Notes: generated by a model from the sequence alone, not told the origin. A DNA stretch of 64,000 nt from Actinomycetota bacterium (GCA_009701715.1 WLJO01000007.1:1-64000), one strand, 5' to 3'; counted from the stretch's first letter, positions 26,214 through 35,237 are shown. A program made the numbers and translations.

Positions 26214-27427
26214 CCGACACCTCAAAGCAGATCAACGACGAAGCACGACTGAGGAGCCTGACTTCTACGACGGTTCCTCCACGGTTGGCACAGCCGGCAG
26301 CCCCCCAGGTCCGTCGGTCTATCGGTCGCATCTCGGGTCGGGATGTCGTGGTGCTGTTGGGCTCCGGTCTCACGGCTCTCGCTACGACCGAACTGCTCTT
26401 TGGCCGACTTGCCCCGTTTCGCGGACGACTCGGCTTTGTCGTGGTTGCGTTCGTCCTGTTCGTTGTTGTCTACGCGCTGTTGGTTTCCCTCACTGAGGAC
26501 CGACCGCAGGTCGTGGACCGTGTGATGGGCTCGCTGTTCTCTGCCGCCGCGGTCATCGCCGGCGCGGCACTTGTATCGGTCGTGGGGTTCACGCTGTGGC
26601 GCGGTCGTACGGCGCTGATGAAGTCGAACCTCTACGTCCAGGACATGAGCAACACAGGTCCGCTCGACCCACTCGAGAACGGCGGAATCCTGCACGCAAT
26701 GCTGGGAACCGTCATCATCGTTTCCCTGGCACTCGTGGTGACCGTACCCCTCGGCCTTGCCTGCGCTGTCTTCCTCAACGAGACCCGAAGCCGAATGCGC
26801 GGGCTTGTGCGCAGTGTGGTGACAGCAATGACGGCGCTGCCTTCGATTCTGGCAGGCCTCTTCATCTTCGCCACCTGGGTGCTCATCCTCGGGTTTGAGC
26901 GGTCGGGCTTCGCAGCTTCCCTCGCCATCAGCATCATGATGCTGCCCATCATTGTTCGGTCCGCCGAGGTAGTCCTGCGGCTGGTCCCCGGGAATCTCCG
27001 CGAAGCCTCCGAAGCAACGGGTGCTCCGCAGTGGCGAACCGTTTGGCACGTCGTGCTGCCTACGGCCAGGTCCGGTCTCGTCAACGCTGTGATCCTTGGC
27101 GTTGCGCGCGGTGTGGGTGAGACAGCACCGGTCCTGCTGGTCTCGGGTATTACGTCGACGACGAACTCGAATCCGCGAAGCAACCCGATGATGTCCCTGC
27201 CGCTAGCGGTGTTCGAGTTCGTTCGCTCCCCGCAGCCAGCGCTTATCCAGCGAGGCTTTGCAACTGCGGCGGTACTGATGGTGCTGGTGCTCGCCCTGTT
27301 CACCATTGCGCGTGTGATCGCCGGACGCCCCGTAGGCCGACAATCGAAACGCCAAGCCCGCCGCATGTTGCGCCGTTCGGCGAAGGATCTCGGGCGGATT
27401 GAGATAGTTGTAGGAGGAAGCAGATGA
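26210..27427 (+). CDS. PstA-like phosphate ABC transporter permease (second system)
   Basis: 405 residues, longer than usual PstA (about 300) because of an N-terminal region with extra helices (V-V-L-L-G-S-G-L-T-A-L-A, then L-G-F-V-V-V-A-F-V-L-F-V-V-V-Y-A-L-L). The permease core has L-P-S-I-L-A-G-L-F-I-F, the EAA loop R-E-A-S-E-A-T-G-A-P-Q-W-R-T-V-W-H-V-V-L-P and A-R-G-V-G-E-T-A-P-V-L-L, as in PstA. The ATG is embedded in the PstC stop (ATGA), and its own stop overlaps the next start the same way. The extra N-terminal helices might contact other operon products. Confidence 0.9.
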   Translation: MTDTSKQINDEARLRSLTSTTVPPRLAQPAAPQVRRSIGRISGRDVVVLLGSGLTALATTELLFGRLAPFRGRLGFVVVAFVLFVVVYALLVSLTEDRPQVVDRVMGSLFSAAAVIAGAALVSVVGFTLWRGRTALMKSNLYVQDMSNTGPLDPLENGGILHAMLGTVIIVSLALVVTVPLGLACAVFLNETRSRMRGLVRSVVTAMTALPSILAGLFIFATWVLILGFERSGFAASLAISIMMLPIIVRSAEVVLRLVPGNLREASEATGAPQWRTVWHVVLPTARSGLVNAVILGVARGVGETAPVLLVSGITSTTNSNPRSNPMMSLPLAVFEFVRSPQPALIQRGFATAAVLMVLVLALFTIARVIAGRPVGRQSKRQARRMLRRSAKDLGRIEIVVGGSR

Positions 27428-29106
27428 AGACGTTGCAGCGACGTAGTCGGGCCGGAAACATTGCGCGCGCCGTGGCGCTCGCCGTCGGTCTCGCCTGTGG
27501 CCTGAGTGTGGTTGCGACCTCCGCTTCGGCTGACGGTGGCTACCAGCGAATCTCGGGAGAAGGGTCCTCGTGGGCGGCGAATGCGATCGACGCGGTACGG
27601 GTGAACGTCCGTCAGTTCGGTATCACCATGGATTACAACCCGAGTGGCTCGACATCAGGGCGGAAGAACTTCCTGAACGGAACGGTTGACTTCGCGGCGT
27701 CGGATATCCCGTTCCAATTCGCGCCGGAGGACGGCTCGGCTCCGGAGAACCCAGCTCCGGGGAGTTACGCCTACATCCCTGTCGTCGCCGGCGGAACGTC
27801 CTTTATGTACAACCTGAAGATCAACGGCAAACGCGTGACCAATCTTCGCCTGTCCGGCGAGAACGTCGCAAAGATCTTCACCCGGGTGATCACCAAGTGG
27901 GACGACCCTGCTATCGCCGCCGATAACCCCGGTCTGACGCTTCCTCCGCGCGACATCGTGCCGGTGGTGCGCTCGGACGGTTCGGGATCGAGCGCGCAAT
28001 TCACCAAGTGGATGATTGCCATGCACAAGGCGATCTGGGATGACTATTGCCAGCGATCCGGTCGAGCGCCCGCATGCGGCTACACCTCCTTCTACCCAAC
28101 GGTGAAGGGTGTCGTCGCACAATCAGGGGACTTGGGTATCGCTGGCTACGTGAGCCAGAGTTTCGCCGAGGGAGCGATTGGCTATGTGAACTACTCGTAC
28201 GCGCTCGGCGTCCAGTTCCCGGTGGCGAAGGTCCTGAACAAGGCGGGCTTCTACACCGAGCCGACGCCACAGAACGTTGCCGTGTCCCTACTCAAGGCAA
28301 AGATCAACAAGGACGCGAGCAACCCAGCGGTGTATCTGACGCAGCAGCTCGAGGGTGTGTACACCGACGCCGACCCCCGCAGTTATCAGCTTTCCTCGTA
28401 CTCGTACTTCATTCTGCCGACGAAGGTTGCCGGCCAGTTCAACGAGGCGAAGGGACGCACGCTCGGCGCCGTGGCCTACTACATGATGTGCCAGGCCCAG
28501 CAGCAGTCCGCCTCCCTCGGCTACTCCCCGATGCCGGTCAACCTCGTTCGGGCAAGCCTCGAACAGATCGCAAAGATCCCGGGCGTCGAGGTGCAGTCGG
28601 TCGACATCTCGAAGTGCAACAACCCCACGTTCTCGTCGGATGGGGCCAACCTGCTCGCCAAGAAGGCACCGCAGCCCAAGGTGTGCGACAAGAAGGGTTC
28701 GCTGCAATGCCCGAACGGAACGGGTGGTTTGAAGAACGTGCCGACTGCGGTGAAGTCTGGCGCCAGCGGTGGCGGTTCCCCGAGCGGGGGAACGAGCTCG
28801 GGTGGCGACACGACAGTCGATGGAGCGACGGGACCGGGGGGAATTACCGATACCGGCGCTGATCCGGCGACTGGTGACACCGTTCCCAGTGGGGTTGACG
28901 GTCAAGGCGATGGGGGCACCCCGGAAGGCGGTAGCGCAGTGGACGGTTCGGCCGGTGCGGTGCCGGTCGGCGACGTCGTTACCACCACGCTGAAGCGTGA
29001 GTCCGCGGGGCTCGGAATCGGCTTGCTCGTGGGCCTCATGATTCTCGCAATGATCTTCGTACCTGGCTTCGCATGGCGACGCCTTGGCCGGCGGGGAGCC
29101 CAGTGA
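27424..29106 (+). CDS. Membrane-anchored PstS-like phosphate-binding protein (second system)
   Basis: 560 residues: a signal peptide ending near A-S-A, a PstS-type periplasmic-binding domain of about 360 residues, a Gly/Ser/Asp-rich linker and a C-terminal membrane helix (G-L-G-I-G-L-L-V-G-L-M-I-L-A-M-I-F-V) with an R-R-L-G-R-R stop-transfer end. PstS signatures include G-E-G-S-S-W-A, S-G-S-T-S-G-R-K-N-F, F-A-A-S-D-I-P-F, the L-S-G-E-N-V-A-K-I-F element and R-S-D-G-S-G-S-S-A. Phosphate is the likely ligand. C-terminal anchoring by a helix is unusual because classical PstS proteins are lipoproteins. ATGA overlap upstream and GTGA overlap downstream show tight coupling. Confidence 0.88.
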   Translation: MKTLQRRSRAGNIARAVALAVGLACGLSVVATSASADGGYQRISGEGSSWAANAIDAVRVNVRQFGITMDYNPSGSTSGRKNFLNGTVDFAASDIPFQFAPEDGSAPENPAPGSYAYIPVVAGGTSFMYNLKINGKRVTNLRLSGENVAKIFTRVITKWDDPAIAADNPGLTLPPRDIVPVVRSDGSGSSAQFTKWMIAMHKAIWDDYCQRSGRAPACGYTSFYPTVKGVVAQSGDLGIAGYVSQSFAEGAIGYVNYSYALGVQFPVAKVLNKAGFYTEPTPQNVAVSLLKAKINKDASNPAVYLTQQLEGVYTDADPRSYQLSSYSYFILPTKVAGQFNEAKGRTLGAVAYYMMCQAQQQSASLGYSPMPVNLVRASLEQIAKIPGVEVQSVDISKCNNPTFSSDGANLLAKKAPQPKVCDKKGSLQCPNGTGGLKNVPTAVKSGASGGGSPSGGTSSGGDTTVDGATGPGGITDTGADPATGDTVPSGVDGQGDGGTPEGGSAVDGSAGAVPVGDVVTTTLKRESAGLGIGLLVGLMILAMIFVPGFAWRRLGRRGAQ

Positions 29107-31745
29107 AACGACGAGGTGTTCTTGGCGCTGCTGCCCTTGCCGTATCGGCAGGCCTGACACTTGCGGCGACCGCAGGTGGTATTACGGCTTCCTTCGCAAC
29201 GGGCTCACCGGTGCCGGGGAGCCAGGGAACAGACACCGCGCTGCCCAATACTGCGTCGCGTGTCACCGTGAGCGGACGCGGGAGGTTCTCCAGCCTTCGG
29301 ATCTCGGTCAACCAGACGGAGAAGTTGGCAAACCAGGCTGTCTCCATCACCTGGACGGGTGGCGAACCAACGGTTCAAGGTCCCGGTCGTTTTGCGGCCA
29401 ATTTCATGCAGATCTTCCAGTGCTGGGGCGATGACGATGCTGCTATTCCGGACAACCCGGGACCACCGCCCGAACAGTGCGTGCAGGGCGCGGTGGGCGG
29501 CAACTACAACGGTCCGCCGGCCGGCGTGTATCCCAATGTGCTGGCTACGTCTCGCGTGATCTTCCGTTCCGATTGGGCTGGGTACGACCCTACAGTCGGC
29601 TTTACCGACTCCCGGACAACGAACGTGTGGAGGCCGTTTCGGTCGGTCACCGGCGACGTGGTGAACGTCCACGCGAACCCGAACTTCAATCCAGCCATCG
29701 TGGGTGGCAACTACTGGTTGAATTCGTATTTCAACGAGATCACTACCAACGAAATCGCTGGGGCGACCACGGATGCCCAGGGTAACGGTGCAGACCTGTT
29801 CCAGCTGAACACCGGTAACCAGTCCACAGGGCTCGGCTGCGGTCAGCGAGTGCAGCCTGTCGAAGGTGGCGGCAAGAAAGTTCCTCAGTGCTGGATCGTC
29901 GTCGTGCCTCGTGGAACTGCAGCAGAGGAGAACGCTGGCACGCCGTTTGGGGGGGCCCGTCCTGAACAGTTTGGTGTCGCCACCTCACCGCTCTCGCCAC
30001 TCGTTTGGGCCAATCGAATTGCGATCCCGCTCAGCTTCAACCCGGTGGACTCGCCTTGTGACATCCGCAAGCAGGACCGTCGCATTGCGGGTAGCGAAGT
30101 AGCGCTCACGGCGATCGGAAGTTGGCAGCCTGCGCTCTGCACAGGCGGTGGGCTACCTCCTTTTTCCTACGCAACGATCGGGGATGACGCTGCGCGTGGT
30201 CAGCTTGCAAACCCGGTTGAGGGTTCGCCGGGCCTCGTCGTGGTGTCGCGACCGCTCGCCTCGGGAACCTACGACACGACGAAGCCCATTGTGTACGCGC
30301 CGTTGACAGCATCCGGCCTCGTAGTTGGCTTCAACGTTGAGCGGGTCCCAAAAGTAGACGCCCCTCAGGAGGAACAAGAACTGGCAGGCGTGCGAGTTGC
30401 AACCATGAAGCTCACGCCCCGTTTGATCGCGAAGTTGTTGACGCAGTCGTACGTACGAAGTGTGGCGATCAACGGTGAGATCCCCAGCTTCTCTTGGTTG
30501 GCGGATAACGCACTCCACCTTGGAACTGACCCTGATTTCCTTCAGTTCAACCCCGAGTTCGCGCTCCTTCAGAACTCGAGCCCGCGAAACTTCAGCGGTA
30601 TGCAACTCCCTTCAGGTCCATCGGACGCTGCGAAACAGTTGTGGAACTACGTGCTCGACGATCCAGAGGCCAAGTCGTGGCTTTCGGGCGTGCCGGATCC
30701 GTGGGGAATGAAGGTGAACCCGGTGTACGCCGCCGATGTTGTGCTCAACCCGTCGGGAGTGGCGTTTGGGGAACCCGTGCCTAACTCATTCCCGAAGAGC
30801 GATCCGTACTGTTATCAGGCCCCTTCGCTCGGCTCGGTCGTCCCCGCCCCGCTCTGCGGAACGGAGTGGCTTCCGTATACCGGTGGGCTCATGAACGGTG
30901 CACAGATCACTCGTGCAGCCGCCGATGGTGCCCGGGTGGAGTTCAATATCTACGCAGCGACTCCGGCAGATGCCTGGAAACGAGAGGGACCCCAACTGGC
31001 CGGTTACCGCTCGATGCTGACGCTTACGGATACTCCCTCCGCATTCCAGTACGGATTGCAGACGGCATGGCTCAGCAGGCCCGGTGACAATGGTGAGTCC
31101 CGCCGGTTCATCGCGCCGACAAACGATGCACTGGTCGCTGGTGTGGCTGCGATGGCACCCGGCGAGGAACCCACGTTCCTCGAGCCGAAACTCAGCACGC
31201 CGGCGCCCGACGCCTATCCGCTGACGACCTTGACCTACGCGGCGATTTCCCCTCTGGCCATTTCCACCGCAGCCCGTGCCGACTACGCGGCGTTTCTTAA
31301 GTACGCAGCCGAGCAAGGCCAACAGGCAGGCTTGGCCCTCGGCGATCTACCGCCGGGCTACGTTCCACTCTCGGAGACCCTCAAGGCTCAGGCAACCGAA
31401 GCGGCCGCGAAGGTGCTGTCGATGCGCGCACCGCCCGGCGGCGGTGGCGGAGGGTTCTTCACCACGACAATCCCCGAAACGCTGGATTCGACCGTCCCCG
31501 ACACCTCGATACCGACATCAAGCACGGCCGCGGCGATTGGTACCTCGGTGCCGGAGACCTCGCTGGCCTTGGGCGGAGCCGAGCGGCCGCTCACACCGGG
31601 AACCTCGCTGGGTTCGAGTCGCCTCACGGCTCTGGTGTTGTTGGCGCTACTCGTCGGATCGGGGCTCGCCGCTGCACTGACATCAAGGGAGACGTTGATA
31701 CCTGCAGTCCGCCGTCGACTCCCTAGCAGATGGGTAGAGCAATGA
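29103..31745 (+). CDS. 880-residue exported protein with C-terminal anchor, distantly PstS-like
   Basis: A signal peptide (V-L-G-A-A-A-L-A-V-S-A-G-L-T-L-A-A) is followed by about 800 extracellular residues and a C-terminal helix (L-T-A-L-V-L-L-A-L-L-V-G-S-G-L-A-A-A-L) with a basic tail. Early residues resemble a beta-rich domain (S-I-T-W-T-G-G-E-P-T-V). In the middle, V-Y-A-P-L-T-A-S-G-L-V-V-G-F-N then M-K-L-T-P-R-L-I-A-K-L-L-T-Q recalls the PstS segment V-A-G-G-T-S-F-M-Y-N-L then L-R-L-S-G-E-N-V-A-K-I-F of its neighbour, so I infer a divergent binding-protein fold with insertions. A Thr/Pro/Ser linker precedes the anchor. The GTG at 29103 overlaps the previous stop (GTGA). Function unknown. 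Confidence 0.8.
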   Translation: MKRRGVLGAAALAVSAGLTLAATAGGITASFATGSPVPGSQGTDTALPNTASRVTVSGRGRFSSLRISVNQTEKLANQAVSITWTGGEPTVQGPGRFAANFMQIFQCWGDDDAAIPDNPGPPPEQCVQGAVGGNYNGPPAGVYPNVLATSRVIFRSDWAGYDPTVGFTDSRTTNVWRPFRSVTGDVVNVHANPNFNPAIVGGNYWLNSYFNEITTNEIAGATTDAQGNGADLFQLNTGNQSTGLGCGQRVQPVEGGGKKVPQCWIVVVPRGTAAEENAGTPFGGARPEQFGVATSPLSPLVWANRIAIPLSFNPVDSPCDIRKQDRRIAGSEVALTAIGSWQPALCTGGGLPPFSYATIGDDAARGQLANPVEGSPGLVVVSRPLASGTYDTTKPIVYAPLTASGLVVGFNVERVPKVDAPQEEQELAGVRVATMKLTPRLIAKLLTQSYVRSVAINGEIPSFSWLADNALHLGTDPDFLQFNPEFALLQNSSPRNFSGMQLPSGPSDAAKQLWNYVLDDPEAKSWLSGVPDPWGMKVNPVYAADVVLNPSGVAFGEPVPNSFPKSDPYCYQAPSLGSVVPAPLCGTEWLPYTGGLMNGAQITRAAADGARVEFNIYAATPADAWKREGPQLAGYRSMLTLTDTPSAFQYGLQTAWLSRPGDNGESRRFIAPTNDALVAGVAAMAPGEEPTFLEPKLSTPAPDAYPLTTLTYAAISPLAISTAARADYAAFLKYAAEQGQQAGLALGDLPPGYVPLSETLKAQATEAAAKVLSMRAPPGGGGGGFFTTTIPETLDSTVPDTSIPTSSTAAAIGTSVPETSLALGGAERPLTPGTSLGSSRLTALVLLALLVGSGLAAALTSRETLIPAVRRRLPSRWVEQ

Positions 31746-32482
31746 TCGTCAGGCTCCATACCGTTCGTCACCTCCTCGCGCTATTTGCAGTGGTGGTTGG
31801 TCTCCTTCTCCAGGGGCAACTCTCTGCTGGCACAGCAGTAGCGGCGGCTCGCAGATCGGGCGATGCCGAGGCGGTGCAGGCGAAGAACCGACTGCGTCCG
31901 TTCATCGAGGGCACGCACGAGTCAGCGTTCTCACTCCGGCTTCCCCGCGGCGCAACGTGTCCCGGGGACAGCATGAATGACGACTGGCGTGTGCAGAGTT
32001 TTGTCGTGCCGAGCACGGATGATCCCGGATCGTTGCGCTACATGGTGACCGGCCCGGAAGGCCCAGAGAACGACGCCCGCGTTGCGCTCTATACCTCCGA
32101 GGGCCGGCCGTACATGAACCAACTTCTCGGAGCAAACTCCGAGCCAGGCCAACCGGCACAGATCATCGAACTGCCATCGTTTAGCTTCAAACGCCTGCCG
32201 ATCAATTATCTGCCGAGCGGCGAGTACCGCATGGGGGTTGCGTGTACGGACGGTAAGGGCGTCACAGCCCAGTATTGGGACACGCTGATCTCTATTGAGT
32301 CGTCACCAACCACCATGCAGTGGAGGACCCTCCAGAAGGCAGAGAACCTCGACAAACGGTCCAACACCCTCTGGATTGTGCTCGCAGTGGTCTGCGTTCT
32401 GGTGCTGATCGTTTCTGTGGCAACATTCGTGCGGGCGTCGCGAGCACAGCGTGCAACGATCGAGAAAGATGTCCCAAGATGA
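31742..32482 (+). CDS. Membrane-anchored protein with the C-x-G-D/G-V-A-C domain (divergent copy)
   Basis: 246 residues: signal peptide (about 1-36), extracellular domain, C-terminal membrane helix (210-230) and basic tail. Domain landmarks: C-P-G-D at 73-76, V-Q-S-F at 84-87, D-P-G-S-L at 94-98, G-E-Y-R-M-G-V-A-C-T at 160-169 and Y-W-D-T-L-I-S-I at 178-185. These align in order with the proteins at 22728, 32479 and 36809, although the middle segment differs. The two conserved Cys residues could form a disulfide. The ATG at 31742 overlaps the preceding stop (ATGA), and its stop overlaps the next start likewise. Confidence 0.8.
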   Translation: MIVRLHTVRHLLALFAVVVGLLLQGQLSAGTAVAAARRSGDAEAVQAKNRLRPFIEGTHESAFSLRLPRGATCPGDSMNDDWRVQSFVVPSTDDPGSLRYMVTGPEGPENDARVALYTSEGRPYMNQLLGANSEPGQPAQIIELPSFSFKRLPINYLPSGEYRMGVACTDGKGVTAQYWDTLISIESSPTTMQWRTLQKAENLDKRSNTLWIVLAVVCVLVLIVSVATFVRASRAQRATIEKDVPR

Positions 32483-33393
32483 AGCCGCCGAAGTGGATCG
32501 GCTCCATCGCTGTCTTGGGCGTTGCACTGCTGATGTCGTTCGCTGGACTGCTGATCGTCGGTGTCGGTTCGGCACGGGCTGACACGGCGCCGGTTCTCCT
32601 GATTACACCTGAGCCCTCGCAGCGGGACGACGTGCTGTCGATGACGTTCGCTTCGCGGCAACGTTGTCAGGGCGACAGCGAGGCCGGGTACCTCTGGCAG
32701 ACCTTCCTCACGCCGATCGAGAATGATCCCGCGTCCTTGACGTACTCGCTCGGACTCCCGAAGGGCAGAGGCTTCACGAGCGGGCTGCGAGACACCACGC
32801 AGAGCTGGGTCCGCAACCGCAATCCGGGACTGACCGACGGACAGGTGATCCCTCCCGACGATCTGACGTTCTCGGGCAAGGCGTTCAATGCCATACCGGC
32901 AGGGGAGTACTGGATCGGTGTTGCCTGCACGAAGCAGGACGCCGAGGGAGTTACCCACACGACCCGATTCTGGGCTCGGCAGGTGGCCATCTCGTCACCA
33001 GCTAATCGAAGCGTCTTCATGTCGCTGCTTGATCAGCCGGCAGACACGTCCTCGGAAGGCGATAGCGCAGCAGTAGCAGGAAGCGAAACGGTCCAGTCCG
33101 TTGTGAGCACCGTGCAGCCGCCAACAACCCTCGCTGCCACAGCGAATGTGTTGGATGCAGAGCCAACCACTACGACCACCGCTGGTGTCCTCGCGCAGAC
33201 ACTCCCGGCTTCCAGCAACGAGCGGATCATCGGGGCAGGATCGTTGAGCGGCGGCGGCGCCTCGCCCGTTGCGAGCAAGGGACACAACCTGTTAACACCA
33301 CTTGGTGTCGCGCTTGGGGTGGCACTGGTGCTCGTCGTAGTGGTCGTATTCATCGCGCGCAGACGGCGAGTAAATCGGATGGTGCCGTCGTGA
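32479..33393 (+). CDS. Membrane-anchored protein with the C-x-G-D/G-V-A-C domain
   Basis: 304 residues. A signal peptide (about 1-35) precedes the domain: C-Q-G-D at 63-66, W-Q-T-F at 73-76, D-P-A-S-L at 83-87, N-P-G-L-T-D-G-Q at 115-122, G-E-Y-W-I-G-V-A-C at 142-150. A Thr/Ser/Ala-rich spacer (about 180-265) follows, then a membrane helix at 272-291 and R-R-R-R. This copy is closer to the one in the secreted FN3 protein at 22728 than is the neighbour at 31742. The spacer could lift the domain across the wall. Coupled by ATGA upstream and GTGA downstream overlaps. Confidence 0.82.
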   Translation: MKPPKWIGSIAVLGVALLMSFAGLLIVGVGSARADTAPVLLITPEPSQRDDVLSMTFASRQRCQGDSEAGYLWQTFLTPIENDPASLTYSLGLPKGRGFTSGLRDTTQSWVRNRNPGLTDGQVIPPDDLTFSGKAFNAIPAGEYWIGVACTKQDAEGVTHTTRFWARQVAISSPANRSVFMSLLDQPADTSSEGDSAAVAGSETVQSVVSTVQPPTTLAATANVLDAEPTTTTTAGVLAQTLPASSNERIIGAGSLSGGGASPVASKGHNLLTPLGVALGVALVLVVVVVFIARRRRVNRMVPS

Positions 33394-34340
33394 AGTCCTC
33401 ACTGATACTCACCGATGATGAGGAATCCATGGTTGTTGATCAAATCGAGGCGGAGACCAGCGGCTGGTCCGGTGTGCCATCGATCCGACTGTCGAGCGAA
33501 CGCGTTGCTCTCGTCCGCGGTGCTGTCCTGATGCTCTTTGTCCTGATGGTGTCGGCCGTCCTTCAACTCTTCGTGGCGAGCCGTATCCAGCACAGCGCGT
33601 CGCAACAGAGACTCCACGACCGCTTCCGCAGTGCATTAGCCACGGGCACCGCCCCGGTCGGTTCGCTGGACGGCGAGGGTCAACTCGTGAGCGCAGGTAC
33701 ACCCGTTGCGTACCTTCAGATTCCCGCGCTGGGTGTGGAGGAAGTTGTTGTTGAGGGGACGTCGGCTTCCAACCTCTATGCAGGCCCGGGACATCGCCGT
33801 GACACACCGCTTCCAGGGCAGGTCGGTCGCAGTGTGATCGTTGGTCGTCGAATGCTGTTCGGCGGGCCGTTTTCCTCGCTGAACCAGATCAAGCTAAGAA
33901 ACGAGATCCTCGCAACCACAGCACAAGGTGTCTTCCGGTTCGTCGTAATCGGCATTCGGCGAGCGGGGGATCCGCTCCCCGAGGTGCCACGCGGGCGTGC
34001 GTCCCGACTTGTGCTGGCGACCGCCGGCGGTAGTGGACTCAACCCGAGCGGGGTGCTGTGGGTGGACGCTGATCTACAGGGCGAAGCGGTAGGGGGACCG
34101 ACGAGAGTGCTGACGTCGGCAACACTGCCGGGCGAGGAACAGGCCGGATCGAGCGACTCCCGAACACTGTGGGCGCTCGTACTCTGGCTCCAGTTACTGT
34201 TGATATCCGTCATCGGCGCCCTGTGGTCATGGCACAGGTGGGGGCACGCGCTGACCTGGATCGTCGGTACACCAGTCCTGTTGCTCGTGAGCAATCTGGT
34301 GTGGGACGAATTCTTTCGATTGCTCCCCAACGTTGTCTGA
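33390..34340 (+). CDS. Sortase-fold membrane protein lacking the catalytic His, Cys and Arg
   Basis: 316 residues: an N-terminal helix (42-63), a class E/D-like sortase domain (about 103-230) and two C-terminal helices (about 260-280 and 289-305). Sortase landmarks are P-V-A-Y-L-Q-I-P-A-L-G at 105-115, V-V-V-E-G-T at 119-124, G-P-G-H at 132-135 and L-P-G-Q-x-G at 141-146. Where active enzymes have G-H-R-T the protein has V-G-R-R-M (Arg153), where they have T-L-T-T-C it has L-V-L-A-T-A (Ala212), and the catalytic Arg is absent too. It should therefore be inactive as a transpeptidase. It overlaps the gene before it by 4 bp. A structural or peptide-binding role in the surface assembly is inferred. 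Confidence 0.78.
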   Translation: MKSSLILTDDEESMVVDQIEAETSGWSGVPSIRLSSERVALVRGAVLMLFVLMVSAVLQLFVASRIQHSASQQRLHDRFRSALATGTAPVGSLDGEGQLVSAGTPVAYLQIPALGVEEVVVEGTSASNLYAGPGHRRDTPLPGQVGRSVIVGRRMLFGGPFSSLNQIKLRNEILATTAQGVFRFVVIGIRRAGDPLPEVPRGRASRLVLATAGGSGLNPSGVLWVDADLQGEAVGGPTRVLTSATLPGEEQAGSSDSRTLWALVLWLQLLLISVIGALWSWHRWGHALTWIVGTPVLLLVSNLVWDEFFRLLPNVV

Positions 34341-34361
34341 TCACCATCGAGTGAGGAACCC

Positions 34362-35237
34362 ATGATCACCGTACGAAACGAAAAGTCGGGTAACGAGGAT
34401 GCTCCGCGTAGCCGCGGACGCCGTTCGGACCACGGCACTGCCCAAGTCACCACCGCAAAGCCGTTGATCGGTATCGAGGCCCGGGAGATCTCCGCGTGGT
34501 TCTCGAGCCGGCAGGTCCTTGACCGTGTGTCGCTCGACATGGAGGCGGGTCAGGTGACCGCGCTCATTGGTCCGTCGGGCTGTGGCAAGTCAACGTTTCT
34601 GCGCATCCTGAACCGGATGCACGAGATGATTCCTTCGGCATCGCTCGCCGGGGAGGTGTTGCTCGACGGCGAGGATATTTACGACGCAACCCGTCGGCTA
34701 ACCGATGCAAGACGGCAGATTGGAATGGTGTTCCAGAAGCCAAACCCGTTCCCAGCGATGTCGATCTACGACAACGTTGTCGCGAGCCTTCGGCTAACTG
34801 GGCTGAAAGTACCGACCTCGGTCAGGGACGAGATCGTCGAGCAATGCCTCTCCAAGGCAGGGCTGTGGAGGGAAGTGCGCGACCGTCTGCGCCAGCCCGG
34901 CGGTGGACTTTCTGGAGGCCAGCAGCAGCGACTCTGCATCGCTCGAGCTCTCGCGATCCGGCCGCGAGTGCTGCTGATGGACGAACCCTGTTCGGCGCTC
35001 GATCCGACGTCGACGTTCCGTATTGAGGAAACCATCTCCGAGCTCAAGTCCGAGGTCACCATCGTGATTGTGACGCACAACATGCAGCAAGCGGCTCGCG
35101 TGTCTGACCAATGTGCGTTCTTTCTTGCGCAGGATGGGGCGCCCGGTCACATCGTTGAATACGGGCCGACGTCGGCAATGTTCGGGTCACCACAGGACAG
35201 CCGCACCGCTGCGTACGTCACTGGTCAATTTGGCTGA
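34362..35237 (+). CDS. PstB-like phosphate ABC transporter ATPase (second system)
   Basis: 291 residues. The ABC motifs are complete: Walker A G-P-S-G-C-G-K-S-T, Q-loop V-F-Q-K-P-N-P-F-P, signature [13 protein letters not shown], Walker [14 protein letters not shown] and the switch His in V-T-H-N-M-Q-Q-A. The phrase [10 protein letters not shown] and the [10 protein letters not shown] Walker B are diagnostic for PstB. The N-terminal 40 residues are charged and not part of the fold. It lies 21 nt after the sortase-like gene and closes the operon that starts at 24918. It is a paralogue of the PstB at 44126. Confidence 0.93.
   Translation: MITVRNEKSGNEDAPRSRGRRSDHGTAQVTTAKPLIGIEAREISAWFSSRQVLDRVSLDMEAGQVTALIGPSGCGKSTFLRILNRMHEMIPSASLAGEVLLDGEDIYDATRRLTDARRQIGMVFQKPNPFPAMSIYDNVVASLRLTGLKVPTSVRDEIVEQCLSKAGLWREVRDRLRQPGGGLSGGQQQRLCIARALAIRPRVLLMDEPCSALDPTSTFRIEETISELKSEVTIVIVTHNMQQAARVSDQCAFFLAQDGAPGHIVEYGPTSAMFGSPQDSRTAAYVTGQFG

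Noticed and set aside
25191-27427. The second Pst permeases as phosphonate or sulfate transporters
   Set aside because: The A-L-G-E-T and V-G-E-T-A-P motifs, the PstB-type Walker B and the PHO box all favour phosphate.
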